36,727 nt of DNA from Ignavibacteria bacterium (GTDB lineage Bacteria; Bacteroidota; Ignavibacteria; Kapaibacteriales; UBA2268). Each line of letters opens with the position of its first letter. Positions within the stretch are counted from its first letter, which is position 1. Positions 28,478-36,727 of the stretch are shown one piece after another. Made by a program: the position numbers and the translations under genes. Below the pieces are notes generated by a model, which ran no database searches, was not told the origin of the DNA, and was given only the letters and a program-made list of their open reading frames with translations. The DNA lies in assembly GCA_026416955.1 (NCBI GenBank), contig JAOAEE010000002.1:1-36727 (forward strand). The letters run 5' to 3'.

Positions 28478-29398
28478 TTAACTTAATTCCAACATTTTTT
28501 GCAGAGGTCTTAAAGCTTTCTTTCTTAATTCTTCATCAATTTCAATTCTTGGTTCAAGGTTTTCGAGAGCGAGGAGTAATTTCTCCAATGTGTGTACTCG
28601 CATATGGGGGCATTGATTGCAAGCGCAACCATTCAATCCGGGTAAGGGATAGAATATTTTGTCGGGATTTTTCTTTCTTAATTGGTGAATTATTCCTTCT
28701 TCGGTTGCAATAATAAATTCTTTGTTGGGGCTATCAGTTGCGTATTTAATTATTCCACTTGTAGAACCGATGTAATCGGCGTAATGTAAAATATTGTCAG
28801 GGCATTCTGGATGGGCGAGTACAAGGGCATTTGGATATTTTTTTTGTAGCTTTATTAGTTCAATCTCGGAAAAAGTTTCGTGCACTTGGCAGGTGCCATT
28901 CCAAAGAACCATTTGTCTTCCAGTTTTCTTTATCAAGTACGAACCTAAATATTTATCTGGTGCAAAGCATATAGGAGTATCTTCAGGAACAGAACGAATT
29001 ATTTTTTCTGCGTTGCTTGATGTACAAATAATATCTGAAAGAGCTTTTACTTCAGCAGAGCAATTAATGTAGGAAATGACGGTGTGTCCAGGATGCTTTT
29101 CTACCCATTCTTTAAATTTGTCGGGTGGGGCACTGTCGGCTAAGGAACAACCAGCGTTAATATCGGGCATTACTACTATTTTTTCGGGGTTAAGTATTTT
29201 CGCTGTTTCTGCCATAAAGTGTACACCGCAGAAGACAATTACATCAGCGTTTGTCTTTTGCGCAGCTTGTGCCAATGCAAGAGAATCCCCAAGAAAATCT
29301 GCAATATCTTGGATAGAAGGGTCTTGATAATAATGAGCGAGAATAATTGCATTCCGCTCACTTTTCAATTTTTTTATTTTATCAATAATACTTTCCAT
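28478..29398 (-). CDS. nadA: Quinolinate synthase A
   Basis: The 306-residue Fe-S enzyme condenses iminoaspartate with dihydroxyacetone phosphate to quinolinate. The N-terminal AHYYQDPSIQDIADFLGDSL is characteristic. Three Cys ligands for the [4Fe-4S] cluster are Cys84 (NAGCSLADS), Cys170 (WNGTCQVHE) and probably Cys263 in GLNGCACNQCPHM. A strong AAGGAGAG precedes the ATG, and it is the first gene of the minus-strand unit nadA-nadC-metH-grx-groES. L-aspartate oxidase (nadB), which supplies iminoaspartate, is not in the window. An aspartate dehydrogenase elsewhere is the alternative. Confidence 0.98.
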   Translation of the reverse strand: MESIIDKIKKLKSERNAIILAHYYQDPSIQDIADFLGDSLALAQAAQKTNADVIVFCGVHFMAETAKILNPEKIVVMPDINAGCSLADSAPPDKFKEWVEKHPGHTVISYINCSAEVKALSDIICTSSNAEKIIRSVPEDTPICFAPDKYLGSYLIKKTGRQMVLWNGTCQVHETFSEIELIKLQKKYPNALVLAHPECPDNILHYADYIGSTSGIIKYATDSPNKEFIIATEEGIIHQLRKKNPDKIFYPLPGLNGCACNQCPHMRVHTLEKLLLALENLEPRIEIDEELRKKALRPLQKMLELS

Positions 29399-29415
29399 TT
29401 ATCTCTCCTTTTTGT

Positions 29416-29423
29416 CAAAAATA
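29416..29423 (-). promoter_or_regulatory. -7 promoter element of the nadA operon
   Basis: Read on the minus strand the bases are TATTTTTG, an exact TAnnTTTG match, 17 bp before the nadA ATG. No convincing -33 element was found. Confidence 0.4.
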
Positions 29424-29520
29424 GACGAAGTTTATGTTTATTTGTTTTTTATTTTTTGGCTTTCGACTTATAAGTTCTTTTTGAAAATTTTGGAATTTGC
29501 GGATAAACCAATATTAATTT

Positions 29521-29577
29521 GATTTGTGTAAAATATTACTTAATCATAAGGTTTTCCTGATTAATGTAAAATATTAC
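29521..29577. repeat. Compound direct and inverted repeat between nadA and purE
   Basis: TGTAAAATATTAC occurs twice (29527-29539, 29565-29577). Including four upstream bases (GATT, then two variable bases) the units are 19 bp with 17 identical, offset by exactly 38 bp. Between them lies a perfect 7-bp inverted repeat (TTAATCA 29540-29546, 11-base loop, TGATTAA 29558-29564). The layout looks like a multi-site operator for a dimeric regulator of the divergent genes. The regulator is unknown. Confidence 0.6.
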
Positions 29578-29722
29578 GAAGAGAAAGAAAAAATTTAGAT
29601 AAGAAAAAATTATTACTTTGAAAGAGAAGAATATAGGGTCAAATTTAAATAAAGGTTAATAATAATTTAGTTAATATTTTTGAATAAGTCGATTTTACCT
29701 GTTTTAAGTTAAGTTCAATGAT
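29578..29722. other. AT-rich remainder of the nadA-purE gap
   Basis: No gene, RNA gene or terminator is seen. The reading frame of purE stays open upstream to 29718, but nothing in this part suggests translation. Confidence 0.4.
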
Positions 29723-29730
29723 TATCTTTG
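29723..29730 (+). promoter_or_regulatory. -7 promoter element of purE
   Basis: TATCTTTG matches TAnnTTTG. It lies inside the in-frame extension that begins at 29718, which argues that translation starts further down at ATG 29802. Confidence 0.45.
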
Positions 29731-29801
29731 AAGTAAATTATTCTTTCGAGTTAAGTTTTTTATTATTTTTGCTTTTTGTTACAGTATTTAAGGGTTTATT
29801 T

Positions 29802-30302
29802 ATGCCAAAAGTTGCAATCATTATGGGTAGCGATTCTGACTACGAAGTAATGAAACAAGCTGCCGATATTTTGAAGGAATTTAATGTTTCGTACGACATT
29901 TTTGTTGCCTCTGCTCACAGAACCCCCTTGGATGTTTATGAATACGTTTCGAAAGCTAGAGAAAATGGAGTTGCTGTCATCATTGCTGGGGCTGGTGGTG
30001 CAGCGCACCTACCCGGTGTTTGTGCAGCGTATACTACTTTACCAGTCATTGGTGTTCCGATTCAAACAAAATCGTTGGGCGGTTTGGATTCTCTTTTGTC
30101 AATTGTTCAAATGCCACCGGGTGTTCCTGTTGCAACGGTTGCAATAAATGGGGCCAAAAATGCTGGTATTCTTGCTCTTCAAATTCTTTCTCTTTCAGAT
30201 AATACTGTTGCAAATGCACTTGTTGATTTTAAAAACAGAATTGCCGAAGAATCAAGAAACAAGAACAAAGATGAACGATTTATTAAGACTTTTTTTCATT
30301 AA
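29802..30302 (+). CDS. purE: N5-carboxyaminoimidazole ribonucleotide mutase
   Basis: From ATG 29802 the protein has 166 residues, the normal PurE class I size. The frame is open upstream to 29718, but that extension is hydrophobic, unlike PurE, and contains the promoter element. Motifs are MGSDSD (substrate phosphate), ASAHRTP with the catalytic His, and [17 protein letters not shown]. It moves the carboxyl group of N5-CAIR to make CAIR in purine synthesis in the cytoplasm. PurK, which makes N5-CAIR, is not nearby. It is divergent from nadA and 4 bp before the next gene, an unrelated secreted protein. Confidence 0.96.
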   Translation: MPKVAIIMGSDSDYEVMKQAADILKEFNVSYDIFVASAHRTPLDVYEYVSKARENGVAVIIAGAGGAAHLPGVCAAYTTLPVIGVPIQTKSLGGLDSLLSIVQMPPGVPVATVAINGAKNAGILALQILSLSDNTVANALVDFKNRIAEESRNKNKDERFIKTFFH

Positions 30303-30306
30303 ATAA

Positions 30307-31632
30307 ATGACGCAAAAGTTAATACTATTTGTTATTTTGTTCTGCTATTCATTTATCAATGTTTTTTCACAATGGATTGAAATTTCTCCAATTGGGAGGA
30401 AAGAAAAGGTTTTTTCTTTGGATATAAAGGCTAAGAATAATGGAGTAAGCGTTAGTAATTACTCTCGAATTCTCGATACTATCGTTCTTGCTGGGTGGAG
30501 TTCAACTAAAGGAGCAATTTTTTTGTCAAAGAACGGTGGAAAAAATTGGGAGATTTGGGAAACTCCAACTTTTTTTCCGTTTTCAATACAGTTTCTCGAT
30601 ACAAATAAGTTATTTGTATGTGGTTACAACTTTCTTTATGATAACTCTGAAGTAAAGATTTTTGATTTTTTTGGGAACGAAGTTTTAGGTTTCAACTTCG
30701 ACGGGCAAAGTCTTCCCTACAACAAAAATTTTTTCGATTGTTTAGTTGATAGTTGCGAAGTTTTTGCGTGTGGTTATGGTGGCTCTTTGTTTCGTTATAA
30801 GGTTTCGGATAACTCTTGGGAACAAATTTGGGTTGATTCAAATAGTGTTTTTACTAAGTTGAAAAAGTACAAATTCCATTCAACCAATGGTGATATTTCT
30901 GTATTATTCCTTTTAGGTGGTAAATCTTATTTTTCTCAGAACAAAATATTTTTTTCAGACCCAGAAACACTGCAATGGTCGTCTGTTTACGATTTCAAAA
31001 ACAACTATCCGGGAATATCAATAACCGATTTTTGGTTTTATTCCTGGGATTATAGTTTGAATTTTCCAATTGGTTTAGTTGTAGGTTTTTTGGACGACAC
31101 ACTTTTGATATTGCAAACGGTGCCCGAAGAAAGAAGTTTTAAGAAAATTTATTATGAGCAAACAATTTTACATCCATTAGGAATTTACTTATCTGAAAAC
31201 ACCTCGGAAATTATCGTTGTTTTTGACGATGGGAAAATATTGTTAGGCAAAAACTTTGGAGATAATTGGACATACATCGAAGAAAGAATTTCCAAGCAAT
31301 TAACTGGTGTTAAGTTTTTTACATTACAAAGTTCAGACTTATTACCAGAAATAAGTTGGCAGAAGTTGATTGTTTATGGATTTGGAAGAGATGGTTTTGT
31401 AGCAAAATACGAAAAAGACCAAAGCCTTGGAGTTGAGATTAGAAAATATTTTTCTAATTGTGAAGCAGATAGGTTAGAAGTTTATAATTTATTGGGTCAA
31501 GTTGTATACCAAGGTTCTTATCCATTTGTTGATTATGAAGAATTTGTTAAAATTTGTAGAAGTGGAATATTTTTAGTCGTAAAAAAAGCAAACGGAATAC
31601 CTTGTGAAGTAAGGAGTTACATACATTATTAA
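30307..31632 (+). CDS. Secreted propeller-like protein with probable C-terminal sorting domain
   Basis: The 441-residue protein has a signal peptide (MTQKLILFVILFCYSFINVF, cleavage near SQ). It then has repeated units with BNR/YCF48-like sequences: SKNGGKNWEIWETPT, FACGYGGSLFRY, and FDDGKILLGKNFGDNWTYIE. These suggest a beta-propeller. The C-terminal part (RLEVYNLLGQVVYQG...SGIFLVVKKANG) resembles a type IX sorting domain. It starts 4 bp after purE and so shares its message, a pairing with no obvious functional logic. It is followed by a 187-bp AT-rich gap. The ligand is unknown. Confidence 0.78.
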   Translation: MTQKLILFVILFCYSFINVFSQWIEISPIGRKEKVFSLDIKAKNNGVSVSNYSRILDTIVLAGWSSTKGAIFLSKNGGKNWEIWETPTFFPFSIQFLDTNKLFVCGYNFLYDNSEVKIFDFFGNEVLGFNFDGQSLPYNKNFFDCLVDSCEVFACGYGGSLFRYKVSDNSWEQIWVDSNSVFTKLKKYKFHSTNGDISVLFLLGGKSYFSQNKIFFSDPETLQWSSVYDFKNNYPGISITDFWFYSWDYSLNFPIGLVVGFLDDTLLILQTVPEERSFKKIYYEQTILHPLGIYLSENTSEIIVVFDDGKILLGKNFGDNWTYIEERISKQLTGVKFFTLQSSDLLPEISWQKLIVYGFGRDGFVAKYEKDQSLGVEIRKYFSNCEADRLEVYNLLGQVVYQGSYPFVDYEEFVKICRSGIFLVVKKANGIPCEVRSYIHY

Positions 31633-31745
31633 TTTTTTTTCAATTTTTTTGCGACTTTTTTAAACTTTATGTGTCTATTACGAATGAATTAATGTGGAAT
31701 GTTTAGTTCTTTGATAAGCGGGAGCGTCGTGGTTATTTTAAAAAA

Positions 31746-31783
31746 TATTTTGTTAATATGAAAAATTTTGATTATTTTGTTAA
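31746..31783. repeat. Pair of 11-bp direct repeats upstream of the Rossmann-fold gene
   Basis: TATTTTGTTAA occurs at 31746-31756 and 31773-31783, offset by 27 bp, ending 36 bp before the ATG. This may be a regulatory site, or chance in very AT-rich DNA. The rest of the gap 31633-31819 shows no gene or terminator. Confidence 0.35.
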
Positions 31784-31819
31784 CTTAAATTTTATATTTT
31801 TTAAAAAAAATTGATAGTT

Positions 31820-33511
31820 ATGGAAATATTTGGTAAGAAAGTATTAGTTCTGGGTGGTTGGGGTTTAGTTGGCTCGGCTGTTTGTCGAGAATTAATGAAG
31901 CACAATCCAGCAAAAATATTTGTATCTTCTTTACGCAAGTCCGAAGCTGAGGAAGCTGTAAAGCAATTGCAAGAAGAATTTCCAAATGTTCCTCCTACAA
32001 CTTTCGAAGCAAAATGGGGTAATATTTTTGCAAGAACCGAATGGAAAGATATGGATTGGCACGATGTACTTGCAAATCAAACTTGGCGGCATCAAGTGAT
32101 TGATGATATTTACAATGAATTAACTGAAGATATTCTGCAAAACTCTGCTCTTTACTCTTTATTAACAGAGTGTTCGCCCGATGTTGTAATTGATTGTGTC
32201 AACACTGCAACTGCTATTGCTTATCAAGATATTTATAAAGGAGTTAATACTGTTCGCGAAGAAATTGCAAATGGGACACTGAAACCAGATGTTGTTGAAA
32301 AGTTAATTTCCAGTATTTATATTCCCCAACTAATTCGCCATATTCAGATATTGTACAAAGGATTAATTGATGCAAATGTCAAAATGTATGTAAAAATTGG
32401 AACAAGCGGAACCGGTGGGATGGGGTTGAACATTCCTTATACACATAGTGAGGAAAGACCTTCACGAGTTTTGTTAGCTAAATCTGCGGTTGCTGGTGCA
32501 CAAACACTTCTGCTATATTTGATGGCAAGGACACCGAACAGTCCCTTGATAAAAGAAATCAAACCGGCCGCAGCAATTGCGTGGAAAAAAATTGCTTTTG
32601 GTGATGTTATTCGGAAAGGTCGGCCAATTAAAATTGTTGATATGCCTTTGGAAAATGCTAAACTAGCTCAAGGAAAGTTCAAATTTAACGACACCGAGGG
32701 TATTATCGAAACCGAGGAAGTTTTTAAATCTGTATTTATCGATACTGGGGAAAATGGGATTTTCTCCCGAGGTGAGTTTGAAGCCATTAGCGCATTAGGT
32801 CAGATGGAAATAGTAACCCCAGAGGAAATTGCTATTTATACGGTTCACGAGATTTTAGGTGGAAATACTGGCAAGGATGTTATCCAAGGTTTAGATGCAT
32901 TTACTCTTGGACCAACTTACCGTGGTGGTTTTCTCCAAAGTTATGCTGTTGAGAAGTTAAAATATCTCGAAAATGAAAATAATACCGAAAGTATTGCATT
33001 TGAACTTTTGGGACCTCCAAGACTTTCCAAGTTGTTATACGAGGCAAATATTTTGAAACATATCTCGGGAAGTTTAAAAGATATCCTGAATTATTCATCT
33101 GAAGAACTTTCCCAAAAGGCTTTGGAAATTATTAAGAAAAATTATAAATTGCGTTCTCAAATGTTATCTATTGGGTTGGTTATACTTTTGCCTGATGGAA
33201 AAACTTATCTGCGTGGTAAGGAAGTTAAAATACCCGTACAAGGTAATCTTTCCGAAATTGAATTAACAGATGAAAATATAGAAAAATGGTGCAAAGAAGG
33301 GTGGGTTGATTTAAGAAGCGTAAACTTCGAGTTGTGGAAGAATAGGATTCGTGAAATTATTAACCAAATTGAAAGTCAAACAAAAGATGATACCAGTAGT
33401 AGGTATAATTATACATTGCAGTATTGGGACAACTTTGAATCAATTTCGGAAGGTAAAATAGTTGGATGGATTTTTGAAAATGAAGACAAGGGTTGGAGAT
33501 TTAAAAGATGA
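31820..33511 (+). CDS. Long NAD(P)-binding Rossmann-fold protein, unknown substrate
   Basis: ATG 31820 is preferred over the in-frame TTG 31811, giving 563 residues. The N-terminal MEIFGKKVLVLGGWGLVGSAV has the glycine-rich NAD(P) loop of short-chain dehydrogenase/epimerase proteins. DVVIDCVNTATAIAYQDIY follows near residue 130, and VKIGTSGTGGMGLNIPYTHS near 190 occupies the place of the catalytic Ser strand. The remaining 300 residues are much longer than a usual epimerase C-domain and unfamiliar to me. No clear YxxxK was found, so a conventional dehydrogenase mechanism is uncertain. It stands alone between two AT-rich gaps. It is probably a cytoplasmic enzyme acting on a nucleotide-linked or small-molecule substrate. 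Confidence 0.7.
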   Translation: MEIFGKKVLVLGGWGLVGSAVCRELMKHNPAKIFVSSLRKSEAEEAVKQLQEEFPNVPPTTFEAKWGNIFARTEWKDMDWHDVLANQTWRHQVIDDIYNELTEDILQNSALYSLLTECSPDVVIDCVNTATAIAYQDIYKGVNTVREEIANGTLKPDVVEKLISSIYIPQLIRHIQILYKGLIDANVKMYVKIGTSGTGGMGLNIPYTHSEERPSRVLLAKSAVAGAQTLLLYLMARTPNSPLIKEIKPAAAIAWKKIAFGDVIRKGRPIKIVDMPLENAKLAQGKFKFNDTEGIIETEEVFKSVFIDTGENGIFSRGEFEAISALGQMEIVTPEEIAIYTVHEILGGNTGKDVIQGLDAFTLGPTYRGGFLQSYAVEKLKYLENENNTESIAFELLGPPRLSKLLYEANILKHISGSLKDILNYSSEELSQKALEIIKKNYKLRSQMLSIGLVILLPDGKTYLRGKEVKIPVQGNLSEIELTDENIEKWCKEGWVDLRSVNFELWKNRIREIINQIESQTKDDTSSRYNYTLQYWDNFESISEGKIVGWIFENEDKGWRFKR

Positions 33512-33572
33512 TAGTTAATTATTTTATAAACACTAATTGTATTATGTTCAACAAAATTAAGAGGTATTATCG

Positions 33573-36500
33573 ATGAAGCAACGATTTATTCTTTTGGCTT
33601 TGGTGTGCTTTTTTGTGCTCACCAATGGGTTCTTATCCCTTGCTAACGACAATAAAGAAGTAGGGGATGACCCTCTTAGAAGGAGCCAAATTTACGAGCC
33701 TAATCCATTTTATCAAAACACAAGTTATCCAATGCCTTTTACTCCACTTAATAATCCAATTGACCAGCCAGCTATTTCAACAGGGTATTATTTCGTTGAT
33801 AGCGACGACGACGCTCCTGATTATTGGCGCCCAAGCGTTATGGTTTACGATACAAGTGATGAACCAGGGCTTTGGAGACGAATTGTACCCGGTCCAAGAG
33901 TTCTTCCACGAGACTTTTGGAGAAACAACCCAGATGAAGGTCTTCGTTTCTTCCGAAACCCGGCATATCCAGCCGATGGAAACTTTTTTGATAATCCCAC
34001 AGACTCTACAGATGATGCAATAGCCGGCCCAATTCCTATTGGATTTAATTTTTACTTTAATGGTATTCGTTATGATAGTTTCTATGTTTCAACTAATGGT
34101 GTCATTGCACTAACCAATCGACGCTACTTCTATGATAATGCAGGGAACAGAACTATTCCGACCGGTTCTTCCGACTGCTACGACCCAATGAGTATGGATT
34201 GGTTTACTCGTGGAAGAAGTGGTAATGGTTTATCAGACCCAACACGTGATGATTGGGGCTATCAATATGTCGTTCTTGGAAATGATAGGACCAATCCGCA
34301 AGGTGGAATTAGAACGCGTGGTGGTGCGTTGGGAGGTTCTGCTGCCCCGGGATTCATTTCTGGTTATCGTGCGGCTCTTATTGCACCTTTCTGGGGCGAT
34401 TTGCACCTTTCTCAATTCAACAAAGTTACCGTTATGCCCGAAGACCACGGGAAGGTTTATTTCAAGAGAACTGCCACTGCCGACAGGCTAATTATATACT
34501 TTGTAAATGCTGCTCCAAAAGGTACTATGAATACTCCTTACGGTTCTTTCACTGCTCCGACCGACGGTCGTTTTGGTGAGTCAAACTATATTGCTGCTAA
34601 TGCCCAAGTGATACTTGACAAGAGAGACAGTAGTATTACAATTGTTTATGAACGATTTGATGGGGTTGCTGTTGTTAGTGGTCGTGCTGTTCCATCATAT
34701 GTTGTATTTAGATATAATACTACAGTTGGTGTAACTGGATTTGCTCGCCATGTGAATTTTGGTCAATCAGGTGGTCCAACTTATCCTTGGGCAGGTGAGT
34801 ATCAGCAATATACCCACTACTTCCATAGAATGACAGATCCAAATGTATCTTATCCTAAAAATGGTCTTGCAATAAAATTTAAACAATGGAAGAATACTTG
34901 CCGAGTTGTTGCTATAGAATATCGTGTGCGTAAACCCCAAGCAAATGCTAGTTTAGATTACACTGAGCGGGTACCTCCAGATAAAGTCAATAACTATGAG
35001 TTGCTTGCTGGCGATGAGAGAATTGGTGCTATTCAACCAGTTGCTATTTTGCAAAATCTTTCAAATAATATTCAAGGTCCACAAGGTGTAAACTTCCAGC
35101 CACAACAATTTAATTTCTTTGCAAGATTCAGAATTATTAACTTAGCCAGTGAGAGGACGGTTTATAATACTTTGGTACCAATTGATAGTAACTGTCTAGC
35201 TCTCGGTTGGTTGGACACCTTATTGGAAAATTGTATTGGTGACCCATATACTAAAGTTCATTATGTTACTGTTTCAATTCAAAATAATCAAATTGTTACT
35301 ACAAAACAACCATTCCCAGGCACTGGACGATTAAATGGGATACCACCTTACGGATTTGTACAAGTATACTTTACACCATTTGAACCAAATGAATTTGTTA
35401 ATAACCATATTGGTCGATTGCGTGCATTAATAATTGCTGACCCAAGAAATCCCAAAACACAAGAAGGTTGGGGTGACACTTGGCCATTTGATGATACTGG
35501 AAGTGTAAGATTGTTCGTTATGAAGCGCCTAGATGATTTTAGCGATGATGTTACTTCATATCACATTGCAGAGCGTACTCCTATGCCTAGCACTTTAAAA
35601 TGGGTTAATATTGATGCAGAAGTTGCAAGTGGCGATGAAGTCTCTTATTATCCTTTACCACCAAGAGGAGAATACGCTGCCACTAACAATAAAGACTTTA
35701 ACTTTGCCACACCGGACTATACTCAATTTAAACTTCGTTCCCCAGTTATTAGAATGAATCGTTTGACTTTGGAAAGGCAGGAACCAGCATCATCTCCTGG
35801 AGGTGATGAACTTCGTTCATTCCCAATCGATATTAGAGGAAGGAAAAATGCTGTAATTTCTGTTGGTTTTCAAAGAGCCACAAAGCAGGATAGTTGGGAT
35901 AGGGGTTGGTCCGACAATCAATTAATTGGTATGGAGCCAAGAACAGTTATTAATGGTGATGTGTTTAGTGTTTGGACCCAATATGGTGGTTCGGCAGCAA
36001 ACCCACCTGATGAAATAGCTATAGAATGGGCACTACCCAGCGATGATGGGATAACAAATATCTGTAACATAGATCCGAAACGCTGGCAAATTCATCCGAG
36101 GCGTGGGGGAGCAAAACCAGTAACAGATATGCCAGCTTATTCCTTGTATGGTGCCGGTGGTTATTTAATTGGATACCTTGAAACAGATAAAGATTCAGCT
36201 CTTGCAAGACCTTCAGCCCCAAATCTTAATGGTCTCCGACCAAGATTATTTGATGATGGAATTGATTATGACTATGTTAAAGCATTTGTTACTATACCAG
36301 ACACAGTAATTTATTATCAAAAAGAAGGTGCCAAGAACTTTAGATTCAGAATTAAAATGTATGCCAGAAATAATAAGAAGTGCTTAACTTGCATTCCGGA
36401 TGACGATGATGTTTGCTATGTCGACAATGTTAAATTGCTATTCCCAAGCGAAATAACTGATATTGAGGTGACTTCTGTTAAGATTGTCTGGCCATATACA

Positions 36501-36727
36501 GTAGCGCCTGCTTCTCAGGTAATTAAAATACCCATCCGCGTGAAATTAAGTAATAATACAAGTGTTGGTGCTCCTTCGTTCCTTGTAACTGTTATGATTT
36601 TCAGACCGGGTGAGCAACTTGCGGTATATAAACGAACAGAGCAAATGCCCGGAATGTTGCCATCAACAGTCCACGAACTTTCTATGCCAGATTTCAATGC
36701 AAGACTTTATGGACCCGGACAATATAG
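33573..36727 (+). CDS. Very large secreted protein with NIDO-like N-terminal region, 3' end outside window
   Basis: The frame is open from ATG 33573 to the window edge (1051 codons) without a stop. A signal peptide (MKQRFILLALVCFFVLTNGF, cleavage near SLA/ND) is followed by a Pro/Asp-rich segment. From about residue 150, IGFNFYFNGIRYDSFYVSTN, then APFWGDLHL (about 270) and VYFKRTATADRLIIYFVNA recall a nidogen-type (NIDO) extracellular domain. Later regions look like stacked beta-sandwiches. One Cys cluster (KKCLTCIPDDDDVCYVD) near residue 935 precedes a CARDB-like segment. A surface or extracellular location is likely, and given the context it may end in a sorting domain beyond the window. 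Domain naming is by eye only. Confidence 0.8.
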   Translation, partial: MKQRFILLALVCFFVLTNGFLSLANDNKEVGDDPLRRSQIYEPNPFYQNTSYPMPFTPLNNPIDQPAISTGYYFVDSDDDAPDYWRPSVMVYDTSDEPGLWRRIVPGPRVLPRDFWRNNPDEGLRFFRNPAYPADGNFFDNPTDSTDDAIAGPIPIGFNFYFNGIRYDSFYVSTNGVIALTNRRYFYDNAGNRTIPTGSSDCYDPMSMDWFTRGRSGNGLSDPTRDDWGYQYVVLGNDRTNPQGGIRTRGGALGGSAAPGFISGYRAALIAPFWGDLHLSQFNKVTVMPEDHGKVYFKRTATADRLIIYFVNAAPKGTMNTPYGSFTAPTDGRFGESNYIAANAQVILDKRDSSITIVYERFDGVAVVSGRAVPSYVVFRYNTTVGVTGFARHVNFGQSGGPTYPWAGEYQQYTHYFHRMTDPNVSYPKNGLAIKFKQWKNTCRVVAIEYRVRKPQANASLDYTERVPPDKVNNYELLAGDERIGAIQPVAILQNLSNNIQGPQGVNFQPQQFNFFARFRIINLASERTVYNTLVPIDSNCLALGWLDTLLENCIGDPYTKVHYVTVSIQNNQIVTTKQPFPGTGRLNGIPPYGFVQVYFTPFEPNEFVNNHIGRLRALIIADPRNPKTQEGWGDTWPFDDTGSVRLFVMKRLDDFSDDVTSYHIAERTPMPSTLKWVNIDAEVASGDEVSYYPLPPRGEYAATNNKDFNFATPDYTQFKLRSPVIRMNRLTLERQEPASSPGGDELRSFPIDIRGRKNAVISVGFQRATKQDSWDRGWSDNQLIGMEPRTVINGDVFSVWTQYGGSAANPPDEIAIEWALPSDDGITNICNIDPKRWQIHPRRGGAKPVTDMPAYSLYGAGGYLIGYLETDKDSALARPSAPNLNGLRPRLFDDGIDYDYVKAFVTIPDTVIYYQKEGAKNFRFRIKMYARNNKKCLTCIPDDDDVCYVDNVKLLFPSEITDIEVTSVKIVWPYTVAPASQVIKIPIRVKLSNNTSVGAPSFLVTVMIFRPGEQLAVYKRTEQMPGMLPSTVHELSMPDFNARLYGPGQY

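Noticed and set aside
29718-29801. N-terminal extension of PurE
   Set aside because: The extra 28 residues are hydrophobic, absent from PurE, and overlap a promoter element; ATG 29802 fits the family start [13 protein letters not shown].
31633-31819. Small RNA or riboswitch before the Rossmann-fold gene
   Set aside because: No stable hairpin or known riboswitch core could be seen; only AT-rich direct repeats.
34210-34491. Short ORFs at 33667-34023, 34210-34491 and 34233-34448
   Set aside because: All lie inside the long open frame from 33573, which has a signal peptide and coherent protein sequence; the short ones are shadows.
1-36727. Mobile elements, CRISPR arrays, tRNA or rRNA genes
   Set aside because: No transposase, integrase, regularly spaced repeat array, cloverleaf or rRNA-like sequence was found on reading.

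Overview
The window is AT-rich, densely packed bacterial chromosome. Four loci carry C-terminal regions resembling the sorting domain of the type IX secretion system (one is a pseudogene). Several genes have the promoter element TAnnTTTG, which is typical of Bacteroidota. There are also FadL/PorV-like barrels, an OmpA protein, and a WD40 plus choice-of-anchor-D architecture. Together these point to the Bacteroidota/Chlorobi (FCB) group, perhaps an Ignavibacteria- or Kapabacteria-like lineage. That placement is inferred from protein architecture, not from a search. No rRNA, tRNA, CRISPR array, transposase or phage gene was seen.

Layout. 1-6195: the 3' end of an OmpA-family gene, then a long pseudogene (vWA, WD40, choice-of-anchor D, sorting domain) with three in-frame stops and two frameshifts. 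6313-10467: a Ca2+-type P-ATPase, an overlapping LolC/LolE-like permease and a tiny secreted-looking ORF. 10486-11298: an NlpC/P60 hydrolase on the minus strand. 11605-16771 (minus): a four-gene unit of ECF sigma factor, anti-sigma domain fused to a predicted beta-barrel, putative lipoprotein, and a secreted Ig/carboxypeptidase-regulatory-like protein with a sorting domain. It ends at a strong terminator. 16886-18939: UDP-GlcNAc 2-epimerase and a sugar-nucleotide epimerase. 18928-20920 (minus): mnmA and a secreted protein of unknown function. 21027-23188: a tyrosine-rich lipoprotein and an outer-membrane barrel. 23287-29398 (minus): nadA-nadC-metH-glutaredoxin-groES. 29802-31632: purE and a secreted propeller-like protein. 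31820-33511: a long Rossmann-fold protein. 33573 to the right edge: a very large secreted protein cut by the window.

The housekeeping genes cover de novo NAD synthesis (nadA, nadC; no nadB here), methionine synthesis, tRNA 2-thiolation, purine synthesis and protein folding. They are interleaved with envelope genes.

The least ordinary unit is the sigma/anti-sigma operon. The anti-sigma protein appears to carry a sensor region resembling an outer-membrane beta-barrel. The operon also encodes a lipoprotein and a large sorting-domain surface protein, which would make a self-contained surface-sensing circuit. Other points of interest are the pseudogene whose vWA metal site is broken by a 5-bp near-duplication, a compound repeat between nadA and purE, a groES without an adjacent groEL, and the 1051-residue partial protein at the right edge.
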